NCBI RefSeq assembly: GCF_040939455.1
Contig: NC_134104.1
Span: forward strand, 10,997,501-11,061,500
Length of the DNA stretch: 64,000 nucleotides
From: Microcebus murinus
Lineage: Eukaryota; Chordata; Mammalia; Primates; Cheirogaleidae
Direction: 5' to 3'
How positions within the stretch are numbered: position 1 is the first letter of the stretch; each line of letters begins with the position of its first letter. The notes under the pieces are model-generated. The model worked only from the letters and a program-made list of their open reading frames with translations. It searched no databases and was not told where the DNA came from. A program made the translations under genes and the position numbers. Below, piece after piece: positions 39,065 to 51,970 of the stretch.

Positions 39065-39490
39065 AAAAACCATAACTATGGATAAACAAGATGTGATTGA
39101 TCCATGCAAAGAAATATTATTCAGCCATGAAAAGGAACAAAGTACTGATACATGCTACCACTTGGATGAAGCTCACAAACATTATGCTGAGTTAAAGATG
39201 CCAGTCACAAAGAACTGCATATTGCATGGTTCTGTTTATAAGACATGTTCAGAATAGGCAAATCCACAGAGACAGAAAGTAGATTGGTGATTGCCAGAGG
39301 CTGGGGGAGGGGGAGTGGGGAGTGACTGCTCAGAAGGCACAGGATTTCCTTTTGGGAGGATGAAAATATCTTGGAACTAGTACACGTGGTGGGTGTACAA
39401 CATTGTGAATTTGCTAAATGCCACTGAATTGTACACTTTAAAATAGTTGTTTATGTTATATGAATTTTACCTTGATAATTTTAAAAAGCC
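39065..39490 (+). mobile_element. L1M 3' end
   Basis: TATTATTCAGCCATGAAAAG, GCCAGTCACAAAGAACTGCA, TGGTGATTGCCAGAGGCTGG and AATTGTACACTTTAAAATAG are the classic L1M ORF2-3' UTR order. Confidence 0.85.
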
Positions 39491-40570
39491 CAAAATGATG
39501 ATGGGTCTTACCCCTTGCTGAATTCTGCATCCTTCCTTCGAGGAAATATTACTCACTAGCCCTGCAACTGTAGACAAGCACGAGTGGGCTACAGTCTGCT
39601 GATCTCTAGACGGCAACCCTAGTGCTTGTGGGGCCGGTTAACCACGCGGCACGACGGAGCAGGGGTGGGTTTCCTGTTGCCTTCCTCACTGCCTGGATCA
39701 CGGGGCGCTTCCTAGAGCCTCACTGGGCCTTGGACTTTACTCAACACTGTGGCTAAAGTGCACACGCTTTGCATGGTGATCAACCATCTGGTTTGTCAGG
39801 GACTGTGGGTTTCCCCAGAAGTGTGACTTCCGGTGCAGAAACCGGGAAAGTCCGGGGTAAGTCAGAAGGAGCTCATGGCCCTATCCTGTGCTCTGCGTAA
39901 GTGAGACCTGCAGAGGTCAAGGCCACAGCCTCTCCAGTCCTGGGGACCCATCCCAGGCGCTGAGTCCCTTACGGTCAGCACAGTCAGAGACGTGCACGCG
40001 GGGGAGGGGCAGGCTCTGAAGGTCGCTGGAGCTGGCACGGTCCTGGACTAGGAGCTGTGCTTAGTTCCTCCTTTCGGAGTGGAAATTGGAATTTCCTTTG
40101 AGGTCCACTTTGAAGTGAAGGTTGCGAGAAACCCTTCAGTTACACAGATGATTGACAGCCACCCAAGGATTATGCCCACGGTGGTGGCGGGAGCTTGGCA
40201 GGATGCTTTTGGCCTGGGCTTAGGTGCAGTCGTTGGAGGAAATTAGGTGATGCCTCGGCCTGGGTGATGCAAATAGAGTAACTGGAGACTAAACAGACTA
40301 AAAGGAGAGACTCTGGCAAGGAGTGACTGGGACTCTTTACTCTTTTGCTTTGAAGTTCAGTGTTACTGGAGCACGTCTAGCCTGGCCGAGGCTGACGGAA
40401 GAAAGAAGCAGAGGCCAGGGTTCCCCCAGGGGCCGCGTGCCTGGAGGGTCAGGGCTGAGGGCAGCCTGACTGTGGGCCTGCAGCAGAAGTCACTTGGGAG
40501 CAGCGCTGGGCTGGGTCAGCCCGTGAGGACATGGCCGCCAGCTTGCGACCGGGGCATTCCGGAAAGCAGC
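39491..40570. other. intergenic, no gene
   Basis: Nothing beyond single-copy-looking sequence. Frames are short and domain-free. Confidence 0.45.
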
Positions 40571-40574
40571 AGCC

Positions 40575-40930
40575 AATGGGCCATTCGTAACAGCCCCAGA
40601 GTGGAAACAACCCAAGTACCCGTCAACATACAAATGGATAAACAATATGAGGCGTATTCATATCATGGAAATTATTCAGTGATTTTAAAAAATGACGTAT
40701 TGATCCACGTACACGATCACATTGATGAACCTTGAAGAAGACATGGTGCCAAGAGAAAGATGCCAGTCACAAAAGGTCACGTATTGCAAGATTCTCTTTA
40801 CATGAAATGGCCAAAATAGGCACATTCATAGAGACAGAAAGCACATTAATGGATGATGCCAGGGGCTGGCAGGAGAGGGCAGAGGGGAGTGACTGCTCAT
40901 GGGAACAGAATGTCTCTGCTTACTTTTGGG
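40575..40930 (+). mobile_element. L1M 3' end, second copy
   Basis: CAACCCAAGTACCCGTCAAC, AAATGGATAAACAATATG, GATGCCAGTCACAAAAGGTC and ATGATGCCAGGGGCTGG. Same organisation as the fragment 1.5 kb to the left, but diverged. Confidence 0.8.
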
Positions 40931-41329
40931 GGTCACACGTTCCACCAGGAGGTCCTGTGGGGTCATGCTGTGTAGCCTCTGTGTGCCCATCACCCAAGGG
41001 CTTTGTTTCTGCTTTAAGACCAGCTGTGTGGAGGAGTCCCTGATGCGTGGGGAGGAGGGAGGGAGAAACCAGGCCAACTCAGCCGGAGGGAGCACCCAGC
41101 ATCCCCAGTGCTCTCAGCACCCATTCGTGCCCCCTCTGACCAAATGTGGGTTTTCTGGATCACGGAGCTGGTTGTTGCCCGGGGCTTTGGCTTCCTGTCT
41201 CTTGCCAAGCCCCTGTCTGCCACCCTGCTGGGTGAGTCAGAGCAAGTCACAGCTGAGGCTGTGAGACAGGAGGCCTAGAGACAGCCCCACAGGGGGTTCT
41301 CAGCTCTGCTTGCACTTTAGAGACACCTG

Positions 41330-41900
41330 GCTTTGTGATTAAAGACGCATCTTGGAGAGTGAAACTTTCTTTCTACCCTCTGAAGGTTCAGTAATTGAGT
41401 CTATGAAATAAACCCTCAGCAGACAGATTAGCGGGAGAAAAGCCATTTTAATTATGTGTGCATGTGCAGGAGTCCCACAAATTCGGGCCAGATGATTGAA
41501 GTCTATGCAGCATTTCTGAGCTACAGAGAGGAAAGGGGTCCTTGCAGCTTCTGGGGGGCAGTGTGGTGACAAGCCCGGCAGGGTGAGGGCAGTAAGTGCA
41601 TGGTGAGCAAAGGCTTTCCCGTGTGCAAAGTCTCCTTGGCAACAGAAGCTATCTCAAAATAGCCATCTTTGCGATACAGACACTTTCACACTTTTACTAA
41701 CTTAGGCTTCCTTTGTAGACGTCAATTTCCTTTATAATAGGACAACTTTTCAGAGCTACTCCTCCGCCTGCAGTTTCTCAAAATAGTCAGCTCAAAATGT
41801 CCCAAAGATAGCGCATGAGGATGCATTCAATATAAAAGGAAAAAAAAAAAAAAACCAAAAATGTCTCAAAGAAATATATTTTGGGGCGGACTTCTGGTCT
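41330..41900 (-). mobile_element. class I-like LTR relic
   Basis: The plus block CTACCCTCTGAAGGTTCAGT, AATAAACCCTCAGCAGACAG, ATTAGCGGGAGAAAAGC recurs at 51490. Further right, AAAGAAATATATTTTGGGGC resembles an ERV1 LTR end. Terminal repeats not resolved. Confidence 0.5.
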
Positions 41901-42896
41901 CCTATCGTCGTATTTTGGAGTTATTGGTTTGTCCTGAGCCCCGACACTAACCAATGCCCACACTCATTCCCATCATCTCTGATTCAGTGGGGTGGGGGTT
42001 GGGACCCTTGCCTTGGACATGCAGCTACAGCCAAAGTCCTCTTCTGTAGAAGATGATATTACACAAGAAATCAAAGGGCATGCAGCCAGAAATGGAGAGT
42101 AAAAGTATCACAGATATGTGTCAGGCAGTTAGTTAATACAAATATTGCCATTTTCTTAGACTTTGGGATGTTTCCTATTTGACCCCTTTTTGAGATTTGT
42201 AACTTGTAATTTTACTTTCACATTCTACATATTCACTTTTGTACCTGATTTTGTATTGTTTTTCTTACAGAGGGAGTCACAACATTGTATATGCTTTAGG
42301 CCCCACAAAACTTGGATCTAAGGGCTGAGGGCTTGGGCTAAGGGCTCACTTCAATTGAGGTTAAACATTTTAGTGAGAATACTTCACAGGGACGCATCCG
42401 TACTCCCATAATATCTGGGTGTCTCACGTTTCGTGCCCACTGGTTACCGTGGGGACGGACAGATCTGAGCATTGTAAAGGTCCGTCTTCCCCATTGCAGT
42501 GGGTGAGCGTTCCCCAACACATTTTTCCTGGATGATTTTAGTGTCCATTGGTGAGCCTTCTCGGAATCGATTATTCCATAGGGAGTTGCAAAATGCCACC
42601 TTTATGTTTCTCTCATTAATTTTGTCTCTATGGGCTGGAATTCCTCTGTGGAGAAAACTCTCCCTTGTCTGTGTTAAAACATGGAAATAAAACAAACAAA
42701 CAAACAAAACTCTCCTTCATCAATTTCACAAGAGATTTCAACGTCAACCAACCACGATTTAGAAGCACTGAGTTAGTCCAACAGCCTCATCCACAAATGA
42801 GAAATGCTGAGGTTCAGGTAGGTAAAAAGGTGTGCTCAAAATCATACAGTAAGTAGAAATAAGACTGTTTTTAATACCAAAAGAAAATTCTGTAAC
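41901..42896. other. intergenic with an unnamed old repeat
   Basis: 42090-42260 parallels 18740-18930 (see that interval). No gene. Confidence 0.45.
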
Positions 42897-43183
42897 TTTT
42901 TTTTTTTTTTGAGACAGAGTCTCACTCTGTTGCCCCGGCTAGAGTGCTGTGGCATCAGCCTAGCTCACAGCAACCTCAAACTCCTAGGCTCAAGCCATCC
43001 TCCTGCCTCAGCCTCCCAAGTAGCTGGGACTACAGGCATATGCACCACCATGCCTGGCTAATTTTTTCTATATATTTTTAGTTGTCCAACTAATTTCTTT
43101 CTATTTTTAGTAGAGAAGGGATCTTGCTCTTACTTAGGCTGGTCTAGAACTCCTGAGCTCAAACAATCCACCTGCCTCAGCCT
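42897..43183 (-). mobile_element. 5'-truncated strepsirrhine Alu
   Basis: Antisense, ends at CACCTGCCTCAGCC. Flanks CTGTAACTT. Confidence 0.9.
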
Positions 43184-43254
43184 AAAAATCTGTAACTTGA
43201 TATTTCAAAATAACTAAAAGAGAGGATTTAGATTGTTCCTAACACAAAGAAATA

Positions 43255-43390
43255 ATAAATCCTTGAGGTGATGGTACCCCAGTTACCCTTATTTGGTCAT
43301 TACACATGGTATGCTTGTGTCAATATATCACAGGTACCCCATAAATATGTACAACTATTATGTATCCATAAAAAATTATTTTAAAAATCT
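43255..43390 (+). mobile_element. L1 3' terminus
   Basis: GGTACCCCAGTTACCCTTAT, ACATGGTATGCTTGTGTCAA and ATATGTACAACTATTATGTA, ending A/T-rich: the usual L1MA-type end. Confidence 0.75.
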
Positions 43391-43507
43391 TTATCTTGAA
43401 ACAACACTGAAATACCAGAGCAGTGAATCCAAACTTCTTTAAAATACCTGTCAACATTTCCTAGAACAGGGAAACACGGCCAGGGTTCAGGAAACATTCA
43501 AAAGCAC

Positions 43508-43809
43508 TTTTTTTCTCTTGTTGAGACAGAGCCTTGATCTGTCACCTGAGCTAGAGTGCCATGGCCCAGCTCACAGCCTGGCTCACAGCAACCTCAAACT
43601 CCTGGGCTCAAGTGATCCTCCTGCCTCAGCCTCCCGAGTAGCTGGGACTACAGGCATATTCCACCATGCCCGGCTAATTTTTCTATTTTTAGTAGAGATG
43701 GGGTCTTGCTCTTGCTTAGGCTGGTCTCAAACCCCTGACCTTAAGTGATCCTCCCACCTTGGCCTCCCAGAGTGCTAGGATTACAGGTGTGAGCTACCAT
43801 GCCCCCCCT
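43508..43809 (-). mobile_element. Alu
   Basis: Antisense dimer with a shortened linker (GGCTAATTTTTCTATTTTTA). Confidence 0.88.
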
Positions 43810-43984
43810 AGAAAGCTTTCTGTTTCAGCTAGAAATTAAATTCTGCCCCTCATTCTCTCATTGCATGATTTAACATGGCTCTGAAAATGCTGGCTAACAA
43901 AATAAGAAATAAATGTGAGGTATAATTACCAGAAATAAGGATACAAATTCATCACTATTTGCATATAGTCTGATACTCTCTTTA

Positions 43985-44482
43985 GAATAGCAGTTCCTAA
44001 ATCTTTCAGTTTCAGGAATCCTTTACTTTCTTAAAATTTACTGAGGCCCCAAAGGACTTTTGTTTATGTGGGTTTTATATCTATACCTATATCTGTATAT
44101 TTACCATATTAGAAATTAAGACTGAGAAAAAAATTTTAAAATTTACTTATTCATTCAAAAGTAACAAATCGATTACATGGCAACGCAAACTACATATTTT
44201 TCATGAAAATAATTATATTTTCCAAAGCAAAAATTATTTGGTGATAAAATTGCTATTCTTTTAAAAGAGATTTTAAAAATTTCCACTTTCTGGCCTAGGG
44301 GAAGGAAGCTGGGTCCTTATGTCTGCTCTGCTCTCAGTAGTAAATTCAACTGCACATTTCACTGATGAAATGAGTAAAAAAGGCAGATCACCTCTTGGTA
44401 TTCTTATGGAAATAGTTTCAACCTTGCAGACTCCCTGAAAGGATTTCTGGACCAAACTTTGAGAACTATTGCTCTGGAACAT
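43985..44482. mobile_element. hAT-like DNA transposon relic
   Basis: Imperfect inverted ends (AATAGCAGTTCCTAAATCTT and the right-hand AAACTTTGAGAACTATTGCT). Internal CCCCAAAGGACTTTTGTTTA and TTACCATATTAGAAATTAAG recall a mammalian non-autonomous hAT. Family not named. Confidence 0.5.
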
Positions 44483-45300
44483 TCAAGAGACTCAGCTAAA
44501 AGTCTTACTGGTATCGGTTAGCTTGATAAAGTGGCTGGATATATGATAAATGTATGAAAATGAATTTCTTTTCCATTTCATTGTCCCAAGGTCCACTCAG
44601 TGTCTGTGTGTATACTGTGCCACCTTTAAAGAAAATCTCAAATCTCAATAATCCAGATGTCTCTTAGTTCATGTTGCTGGGAGTTCAGGCTTTTTAAGAG
44701 ATCTTTTTCCCCAGCCATTCCTTTGAAGGGCTCCTAGATGGGGACAGAAAGGGTGGATGGGCTGTGTAGGCAGAGAAGGAGTGCTCACACACATCCTAGG
44801 AGCTGCACCTGCTGTTCTCCTGTGTCCTGTTGGCCCATTCCCCGCTGTGCTGCTCACACTGCTGTTGACTGCTCCAGACCTCTGGCCTTTCAGACAGTTC
44901 CCACAGTGCTTCAGCACTGCCGTGACATTGCCGTGGCTCCTGGGAACTGGGGGAAGCAGGTGATTGCTAGAGGTTGGGCCAAGGGGTAATTAGGTGGAGA
45001 AGGTTCTCATAGTCTCCAAAATCTGCCACCCTCTCTGTCATCCTGGCTTGCTGGAACTCTGCATTCATGAAGCATTTATCAAGCGGCTATGCTTTCTCTC
45101 CCTCTAGTTAAGCTCTCCTGCAGGAACTGCCATCTGAGCATGGAGTCTGCACAGATGGGTCCCTGGTCTTCATGCAAGTCAGAAGGTGACTGGGCTTCTG
45201 TGTCTGTGAACTGACGGAGCCCAGCGGCTTTCAGAAGGGCAGGTGAGCATTGTGGGGGTGAGGGGAAACTTCCCCTTTCCCCTGAACGTTTGATGGAAGA
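44483..45300. other. intergenic, no gene
   Basis: Single-copy-looking sequence. Overlapping short frames on both strands are not supported. Confidence 0.45.
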
Positions 45301-45304
45301 TCAA

Positions 45305-45825
45305 CTCACAATAAAGCTAGATTGTTAAGAGAAAGAGGTTTATTCACTGTGCACACTGTGTATATTGGGAGAATCACAGAGCGATCCTCCCAAATCCCAA
45401 TGGAGTCCAGAAATTTGTATACCCTCCTTTTAGAGGGGAGGGGGAGATGAAGGATACAGGTAATTCTGTTTAGGGGCAATAAGTGGTTGCTAGAAAGGAT
45501 GAACAGATACTTGCGAGAATGCATGGATGGGGGAAACAGATTGATTTGTAAATTAACCCAAGAGACAGGTATTATATTTAAGATGATTTGGGCCAAGTCT
45601 GGTTGCCTTCTTGATCTTATTTCCTGCAATATATGAGCTAACAGGGAGTGGAAGAGAAGTCAGTTGTTCTTTTTGATAAGTCCATCTGGTTTATGCAGAT
45701 AGAGGGAAACCGCTTCCAAGGCCTGTTGAACTCCAAGGGCCTTTAATTCAAAATACTCTTTATACTAAAGAGTCCTATTTTGGGGTGAAATTTCTTAAGC
45801 TCCTTCAGTGTACAGTGGCCTTAGT
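45305..45825 (-). mobile_element. ERV LTR relic, minus strand
   Basis: On minus the AATAAA of GTGAATAAACCTCTTTCTCT gives a poly-A signal. Upstream lies GAAATTTCACCCCAAAATAG, typical of class I LTR U3 starts. Exact ends not resolved. Confidence 0.5.
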
Positions 45826-46357
45826 CTGTGAGTCTCATCTCACACCTGTCAAAATATTGTGATGACTCAGGTCACTGACTTGAGGATGGGAGATTTTTGA
45901 TAGAATGGGGTGGAAAAGATCCCACTTACCCTAAAAACAATGAGAAAAATTGGCAAAGCTGGTGAAAGTAGAGAAGGAGGCTGTGACAAGTAGAAAGGAG
46001 AATAAATAAAGAAATCACATCTAGAATGATGTGATTGTTGGGAGAAGACAAGGGGCCCAGAGGCGGGCAGGCAGTGCCCACTTCTGGAAGGTTTTTCCTC
46101 TAGGCAGGAAGAGTTGGGCTGGAGAAAGACAAAGCAAGAGAAGTAAGCTCCTTCCCCCAGGTGCCGCTGGAAGCCCAGTGCTGATGCCCTTTGGAGTATG
46201 AGTGGAGACTGTCACTGTCACCGTCACCAAATTTTAAAATACTTCTTTTTGTCTAAACCCAAAGGATGCTTTTTAGTCTTTTCTTCCCAAAGTAATCAAC
46301 ATTACTGGTGTCATTCAAATTTACAAGAAAAAACGTGTTACCTTTCTAAACAGAAAC
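45826..46357. other. intergenic, no gene
   Basis: Nothing recognised. Confidence 0.45.
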
Positions 46358-46369
46358 AAAGTTATTGTT

Positions 46370-46712
<343 letters not shown>

Positions 46713-46946
46713 CAAAGTTATTGTTTTTAAATACTATTTTCCTGTGTGTACCCAGGATTTTGCCTATAATACTATTTTTCAGGTGTTCCCAGATTTTATC
46801 CTACTTATGACGGCATACTGTGGAGTCTAGTTTTGTCTCAGCCCTGGAATTTTCTCTTATTTGAATGTTTTTTATGAAATGAAAATGTTTTTACATGATT
46901 AAGTGCTCATTTATTGCCCAGCTTTTTAAAAAAAAAGCTTTAGGTA

Positions 46947-47259
46947 GGCTGGGTGCAGTGGCTCACGCCTGTAATCCTAGCACTCTGGGAGGCCAAGGCG
47001 GGAGGATTGCTCGAGGTCAGGAGTTCGAGACCAGCCTAAGCAAGAGCGAGACCCCCGTCTCTACTAAAAATAGAAAGAAAGTAGCCGGACAACTAAAAAT
47101 ATAAAGAAAAATTAGCCGGGCGTGGTGGTGCATGCCTGTAGTCCCAGTTACTTGGGAGGCTGAGGCAGAAGGATTGCTTGAGCCTAGGAGTTTGAGGTTG
47201 CTGTGAGCTGGGCTGATGCCACGGCACTCTAGCCCAGGCAACAGTGAGATGCTGTCTCA
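46947..47259 (+). mobile_element. strepsirrhine Alu
   Basis: Full dimer. Flanks AAAAAAGCTTTAGGTA. Confidence 0.93.
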
Positions 47260-47420
47260 AAAAAAAGCTTTAGGTATAATCTACATGCCGCTAAGAATTA
47301 TTGAATTGTAACTCTTAGGATCGTTGAATTACAACTCAATCTTACAATTCAATAATTCTTAGTAATTTTACAGAGTTGTTGTAACAATTACCACAATCAA
47401 GTTTTAGAACATTTTCCTTT

Positions 47421-47743
47421 TTTTTTTTTTGAGACAGAGTCTCACTTTGTTGCCCAGGCTAGAGTGAGTGCCGTGGCGTCAGCCTGGCTCGCAGCAACCT
47501 CAATCTCCGGGGCTCAGCGATCCTACTGCCTCAGCCTCCCGAGTAGCTGGGACTACAGGCATGCGCCACCATGCCCGGCTAATTTTTTGTATATATATTT
47601 TTAGTTGGTCAATTAATTTATTTCTATTTTTGGTAGAGACGGGGTCTCGCTCAGGCTGGTTTCGAACTCCTGACCTTGAGCAATCCGCCCGCCTCGGCCT
47701 CCCAAAGTGCTAGGATTACAGGCGTGAGCCACCGCGCCCGGCC
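47421..47743 (-). mobile_element. strepsirrhine Alu
   Basis: Near-consensus antisense dimer. Flanks AGAACATTTTCCTTT. Confidence 0.94.
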
Positions 47744-48025
47744 AGAACATTTTCCTTTTAACTCTTAAAAACACCTTAAATACGTGTAGAGCTAGAGAAA
47801 ATAATATATGTCGATTTTAAAAAACCCTGAAATTTAAAAGTATTTTAGAAGTAATGTATTGTTTTCTTTCAACGGCAATAGCTTTAACTGAGCTATTTGA
47901 TCTCTTATTTTAGTGAATCAATTCACTATTCAATCATTTATTGAGCATCATGTGATGCTAATTTTATGTGTCAATTTGGCTATGTTAACAGTAGTCAGAT
48001 ATCTGGTTAAACATCATTCTAGATA

Positions 48026-48422
48026 TGTCACCGAAAACTCAGCCACTTGTTCATGGGCCGAATCAGAAGAAAGAGGACAAGCGGTTTGAGGAGGAAGGAA
48101 AGAGAGTTTACTTTGCAAAGGAGGAAAAATTCCAAATTTCCTGAACATGGCAGAAATCCAGAGCTTTTAAAGGGAGGGTTCTCAGCTTCAGACAGTTACT
48201 GTGGTTAAACTATTCTAACAGTCCCATCTCTGCCTAAGGCAAAGCCTGTGAGCTCCACTCAGACAACCGTCCACCTGTGGGGCTGGTGCCACCTGGGAGT
48301 TTTAACAAAAGACCTGCTTTAGGAACACTGGCCAGGCTGAAGTTCCCAAAAAGAGTGGGGGAAGTTTTAAAGAGACAGAACATCTTTTTGCCCTTTTATT
48401 CTTCAGGCCATTCCCTGTTACA
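48026..48422 (-). mobile_element. LTR copy C of the TGTAACAG ERV family, 397 bp
   Basis: Runs from TGTCACCGAAAACTC to CATTCCCTGTTACA. Shares the blocks CAAGCGGTTTGAGGAGGA, CAGAGCTTTTAAAGGGAGGG and AAGAGTGGGGGAAGTTTTAA with A, B and D. The first base triplet is diverged (TGTCA for TGTTA). Confidence 0.75.
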
Positions 48423-48490
48423 TATTCCCCACTCTCAATATTTCCCTTCCATATCTGTGGGGGAGGGGTGGCTACTCTGTTCCAGAAGTT
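48423..48490 (-). mobile_element. ERV internal sequence next to LTR C
   Basis: TATTCCCCACTCTCAATATT and GGGGGAGGGGTGGCTACTCT match the segment beside A and D, so C looks like a 3' LTR whose upstream provirus is mostly gone. Confidence 0.65.
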
Positions 48491-48879
48491 TCCGTGGATG
48501 TGTTGTACGGATTGTCCCACTTTTCTGGGTGGTGGCTCAACCTAGATAGCATCTGGGGAGGTAGCAAAGCGGTCTGATTCGGGATACTGTGGAGGTAGCA
48601 CTGACGTGATTTCCTGACAGAGAGAATGTAGGGTCTCGAGAGAGGGAGGAGTCGGGGTTGGCACAAGGTTTTGGCCTTAGCAAGTGGAAGAAAAGCGTTG
48701 CTATTTATTGTGGTGGGGGAAAGACTGAGGAGTGGGGCTGTCTGATTTGGTTTCAAGTCAGCATCAGTATACCTCAATTTATAATGGAAGACATTTTTTT
48801 TAAGAACATGTGTATGAGGCACAAGATTCTAGACTCTTCTAGATAATACTGCAACAATGAATCATGTTAGAAGCTGTAT

Positions 48880-49070
48880 GTCCATCACCACTTATCCTCA
48901 CAATGTCCCCGTGACACTGGTGCTAGCGTTCCGATTTTATATTTACTACTGAATGCATTACAGAATACTTACTGAGCACTTCTTGGGTTGTAGGCACAGA
49001 GAGGTGAAGTTGTTTGCCCAAGCTTGCACAGCCAGTAGGGGGCAGAGCTGGTGTTCGAATTGGGTTGCGG
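48880..49070 (+). mobile_element. MIR SINE
   Basis: TTATCCTCACAATGTCCCCG, GGCACAGAGAGGTGAAGTTG and CACAGCCAGTAGGGGGCAGA preserve MIR core order, interrupted by a short unrelated stretch. Confidence 0.8.
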
Positions 49071-49107
49071 GCCCCTGGAGCCCCTATCCCTTCAAGATGT
49101 TGTTTTA

Positions 49108-49441
49108 GGCTGGGTGTGGTGGCTCATGCCTGTAATCCTAGCACTCTGGGAGGCTAAGGCTAGAGGATTATTTGAGCTCAGGAGTTTGAGACCAGCCTGA
49201 GCAAGAGCAAGACCCTGTCTCTATGAAAAAAATAGAAATTACCTGGACAACTAAAAATATATATATAGATAAGGAAAAAAATTAGCCAGGCATGGTGGCA
49301 CATGCCTGTAGTCCCGGCTACTCAACAGACTGAGGCAGGAGGATCGTTTGAACCCAGGAGTTTGAGGTTGCTGTGAGCTAGGCTGATGCCACTGCACTCT
49401 AGCCCAGGCAACAGAGTGAGACTCTTTCTCAAAAAAATAAA
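49108..49441 (+). mobile_element. strepsirrhine Alu
   Basis: Full but more diverged dimer. Flanks AAGATGTTG. Confidence 0.9.
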
Positions 49442-50196
49442 AAGATGTTGCTTTGTGCTTAATTGCAAAACTGAACATTGTGCAGTCTCAGAAAGAAATG
49501 CTTGATAATGATTTGAAATTATCCATCTCCACACTCTAGGATAGCGGACTCAGTAATTTATTTTTTCTTATGGCAGTTGAGTATTGGCTTTTTGAGTTCC
49601 ACAAATGGGAAAAATAAGCTTTCCCACAATGAAGAGGAAGTGTAACTAGACACTGCATGCTTTGCTTAGTCAAGGGGAAAATTTCAAAATAAAAAGCATT
49701 ACGCATTTGGGGAAGTGGGTCAACAAGGCCAACCGGCAAACAAAGAATCAGAGAAATGTACACTTCTTTATGATAATTGTTTAAAATGGAAGGAGCAACA
49801 CAAAGTAGCATTCATCCTAAATTTGTACTCTGTCCAAGCTGATGAGCCTTGAACATGGTAGGGAAGAGACGTGGGCAAGGTGGGGCATACAATACACGCA
49901 CACGGTTAGTTGGACTCGTCAACGCACTTGGTCTTCTTTCTCCCAACTTCCTTTCCCTGAAATGACAAAGAGCAACAGAACGAGGAAGACCCGGGCTTCA
50001 GTTCGTGTATTTATTCTTGATGACTATCATCATAAAGATGTGAGTTACCGGAAGAGGATGCCAGCTAAAGCTGGTGCAAGGCCAGTTTATAGAAGGAAGC
50101 TTTAGGGTAAAACTTCAGTTTAATTTTATAGAGAAACAAATATGCAAGGCAAATGCTTTATTTTGCAAACTTCTCTCTTTAAAAAAAAACAAAACA
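49442..50196. other. intergenic, no gene
   Basis: Single-copy-looking sequence. The 87-codon frame at 49842-50105 has no recognised domain. Confidence 0.45.
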
Positions 50197-50549
50197 GGCT
50201 GGGCGTGGTGGCTCACGCCTGTAATCCTAGCACTTTGGGAGGCCGAGGTGGGCGATTGCTCAAGGTCAGGAGTTCGAAAGCAGCCTGAGCGAGACCCGTC
50301 TCTACCAAAAATATAAATAAATTAATTGACCAACTAAAAATATATATACAAAAAAAAAAAAATTAGCCGGGCATAGTGGCGCATGACTGTAGTCCCAGCT
50401 ACTCGGGAGGCTGAGGCAGTAGGATTGCTTGAGCCCAGGAGATTGAAGTTGCTGTGAGCTAGGCTGACGCCACGGCACTCACTCTAGCCTGGGCAACAAA
50501 GTGAGACTCTGTCTCAAAAAAAAACCAAAAAAAAAAACAAAAAAAAAAA
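50197..50549 (+). mobile_element. strepsirrhine Alu
   Basis: Full dimer with a long impure A/C tail. Confidence 0.92.
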
Positions 50550-51464
50550 CAGCTTTAATGTGATGTCCCTGAAGGTTCAAGAGTAGAGGAAGTGAATCAC
50601 TGGTTAATGCTGCCCCATGGGGCCACTCCTGGGACCCAGAGAAACTCGTTCAGGGCCTTGAAGGGCCTCCTGTCTGCTCCCAGCCTCCAGCCATCTGGAA
50701 GGAGCCTGCCAACCTCTCTAAAATCACAGTGTCCTTAGGCAAATCTCACCTGGTGGCAGGTGCTCACACCTCCTGTGATCAGAGGGAGGGAGAAGCTTCC
50801 TTCTAACTCGGGCTTTATGGCTGTCCCTCAAATCTTCATTCCCTGGCCTGAGGTTTACTGTTCCCCAGGAGGACTGAGGCTCATTCTCATTTCTTTCAGG
50901 AGAAGCCTCAATACCCCACCCACAGGGCTCCCCAAAACAGTCTCACCACACCCACACACCCGGGTGGTGCCCTCTGGGATGACTCAAAGGGTCTCCTTCA
51001 GCATGAAGTGAGGGCAGGGCCTGAATGTCCAGCTGCAGGCCTTGGTGCTGGCCTCTATCTGCAGTGACCAAATGCAACGCCACACACTTGTTGGGCCTCC
51101 CCAAGAATAAGCAATAACTTTTAGTAACAGAAAACTCTAAATACTTCTCTCAAAGAAGCAACACAGTCAGGGGTACGCACAACTCTGGGGTTCCTGGTGA
51201 TTTTCCATAAAGTGCTGGGAACAGATGCTTTTAAGGCACAATCTCTACACCTGTGAGCACCCCTCCCCTCTGCCTTTTTCTTTCTGTCTGTTGCCTTTAA
51301 AATGCTGAAGGTCCCAACTTCCCCTTTGAGGCATGTCCTCAAAATCTTGGCTTCATAAACCTCCATGGATTGAGATTTTTGCCTCAGTCATTTACTTGGG
51401 CCGACAGTGCCCATCACTTAGATCAGCAACATTAAAATCAACATTTTAAACTTTCACGATGCCT
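50550..51464. other. intergenic, no gene
   Basis: Nothing recognised. Confidence 0.45.
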
Positions 51465-51630
51465 ATTCTAGGGGCCAAGGGAAAACTTCCTCTTCACCCT
51501 CTGAAGCTTCGCCGAAGAATCAACCGACGAAAGGCAGATTAATCGGAGAGAAAGCATATAAATATATCCACGTGCACGAGGAGAACCATGGGAGGAAAAT
51601 CCTCTTCGAAGCTCACTCTTGTTGGCAGAA
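51465..51630 (-). mobile_element. LTR relic related to the one at 41.3 kb
   Basis: TTCACCCTCTGAAGCTTCGC, GGCAGATTAATCGGAGAGAA. Matches the 41.3-kb block in order. Confidence 0.45.
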
Positions 51631-51634
51631 TTCA

Positions 51635-51970
51635 GTTCATTGCAGTCGTAGGACTGAGCACCCTGTTTCCAGCTGACTGTCCACAGTGGCTGCCCTTAGG
51701 TCCTACGGGCCACCCTCCTCCCTGGCCATGTGGCTCCCTCCATCATCAAGCCAGCAGAATCTCTGTGCTTTGAATTTCTGACTTCTTCTTCTGTGAGGAG
51801 CCAGAGAAAACTCTGGTTTTAGAGGGCTCATGTGATTTAGGTCAAGGCTAAATGATACAACCTAATCACAGGAGTAAAATCCATCACATTGACAGTCCTG
51901 GAGATTATATGGTGTTCACGCCAGGGATGGGGACCTTGGGGATCATCTTTGAATTCTGCCCACAACACCC
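51635..51970 (-). mobile_element. MLT1-like MaLR relic
   Basis: CAGTTCATTGCAGTCGTAGG, CTCATGTGATTTAGGTCAAG, GGGGATCATCTTTGAATTCT and the ending CCCACAACACC are in MLT1 antisense order. Confidence 0.55.

Noticed and set aside
48026..48845. TCTAGATA on both sides of the LTR C region as a target duplication
   Set aside because: The right-hand copy is not next to a TG/CA LTR end, and the motif contains a common palindrome; probably coincidence.
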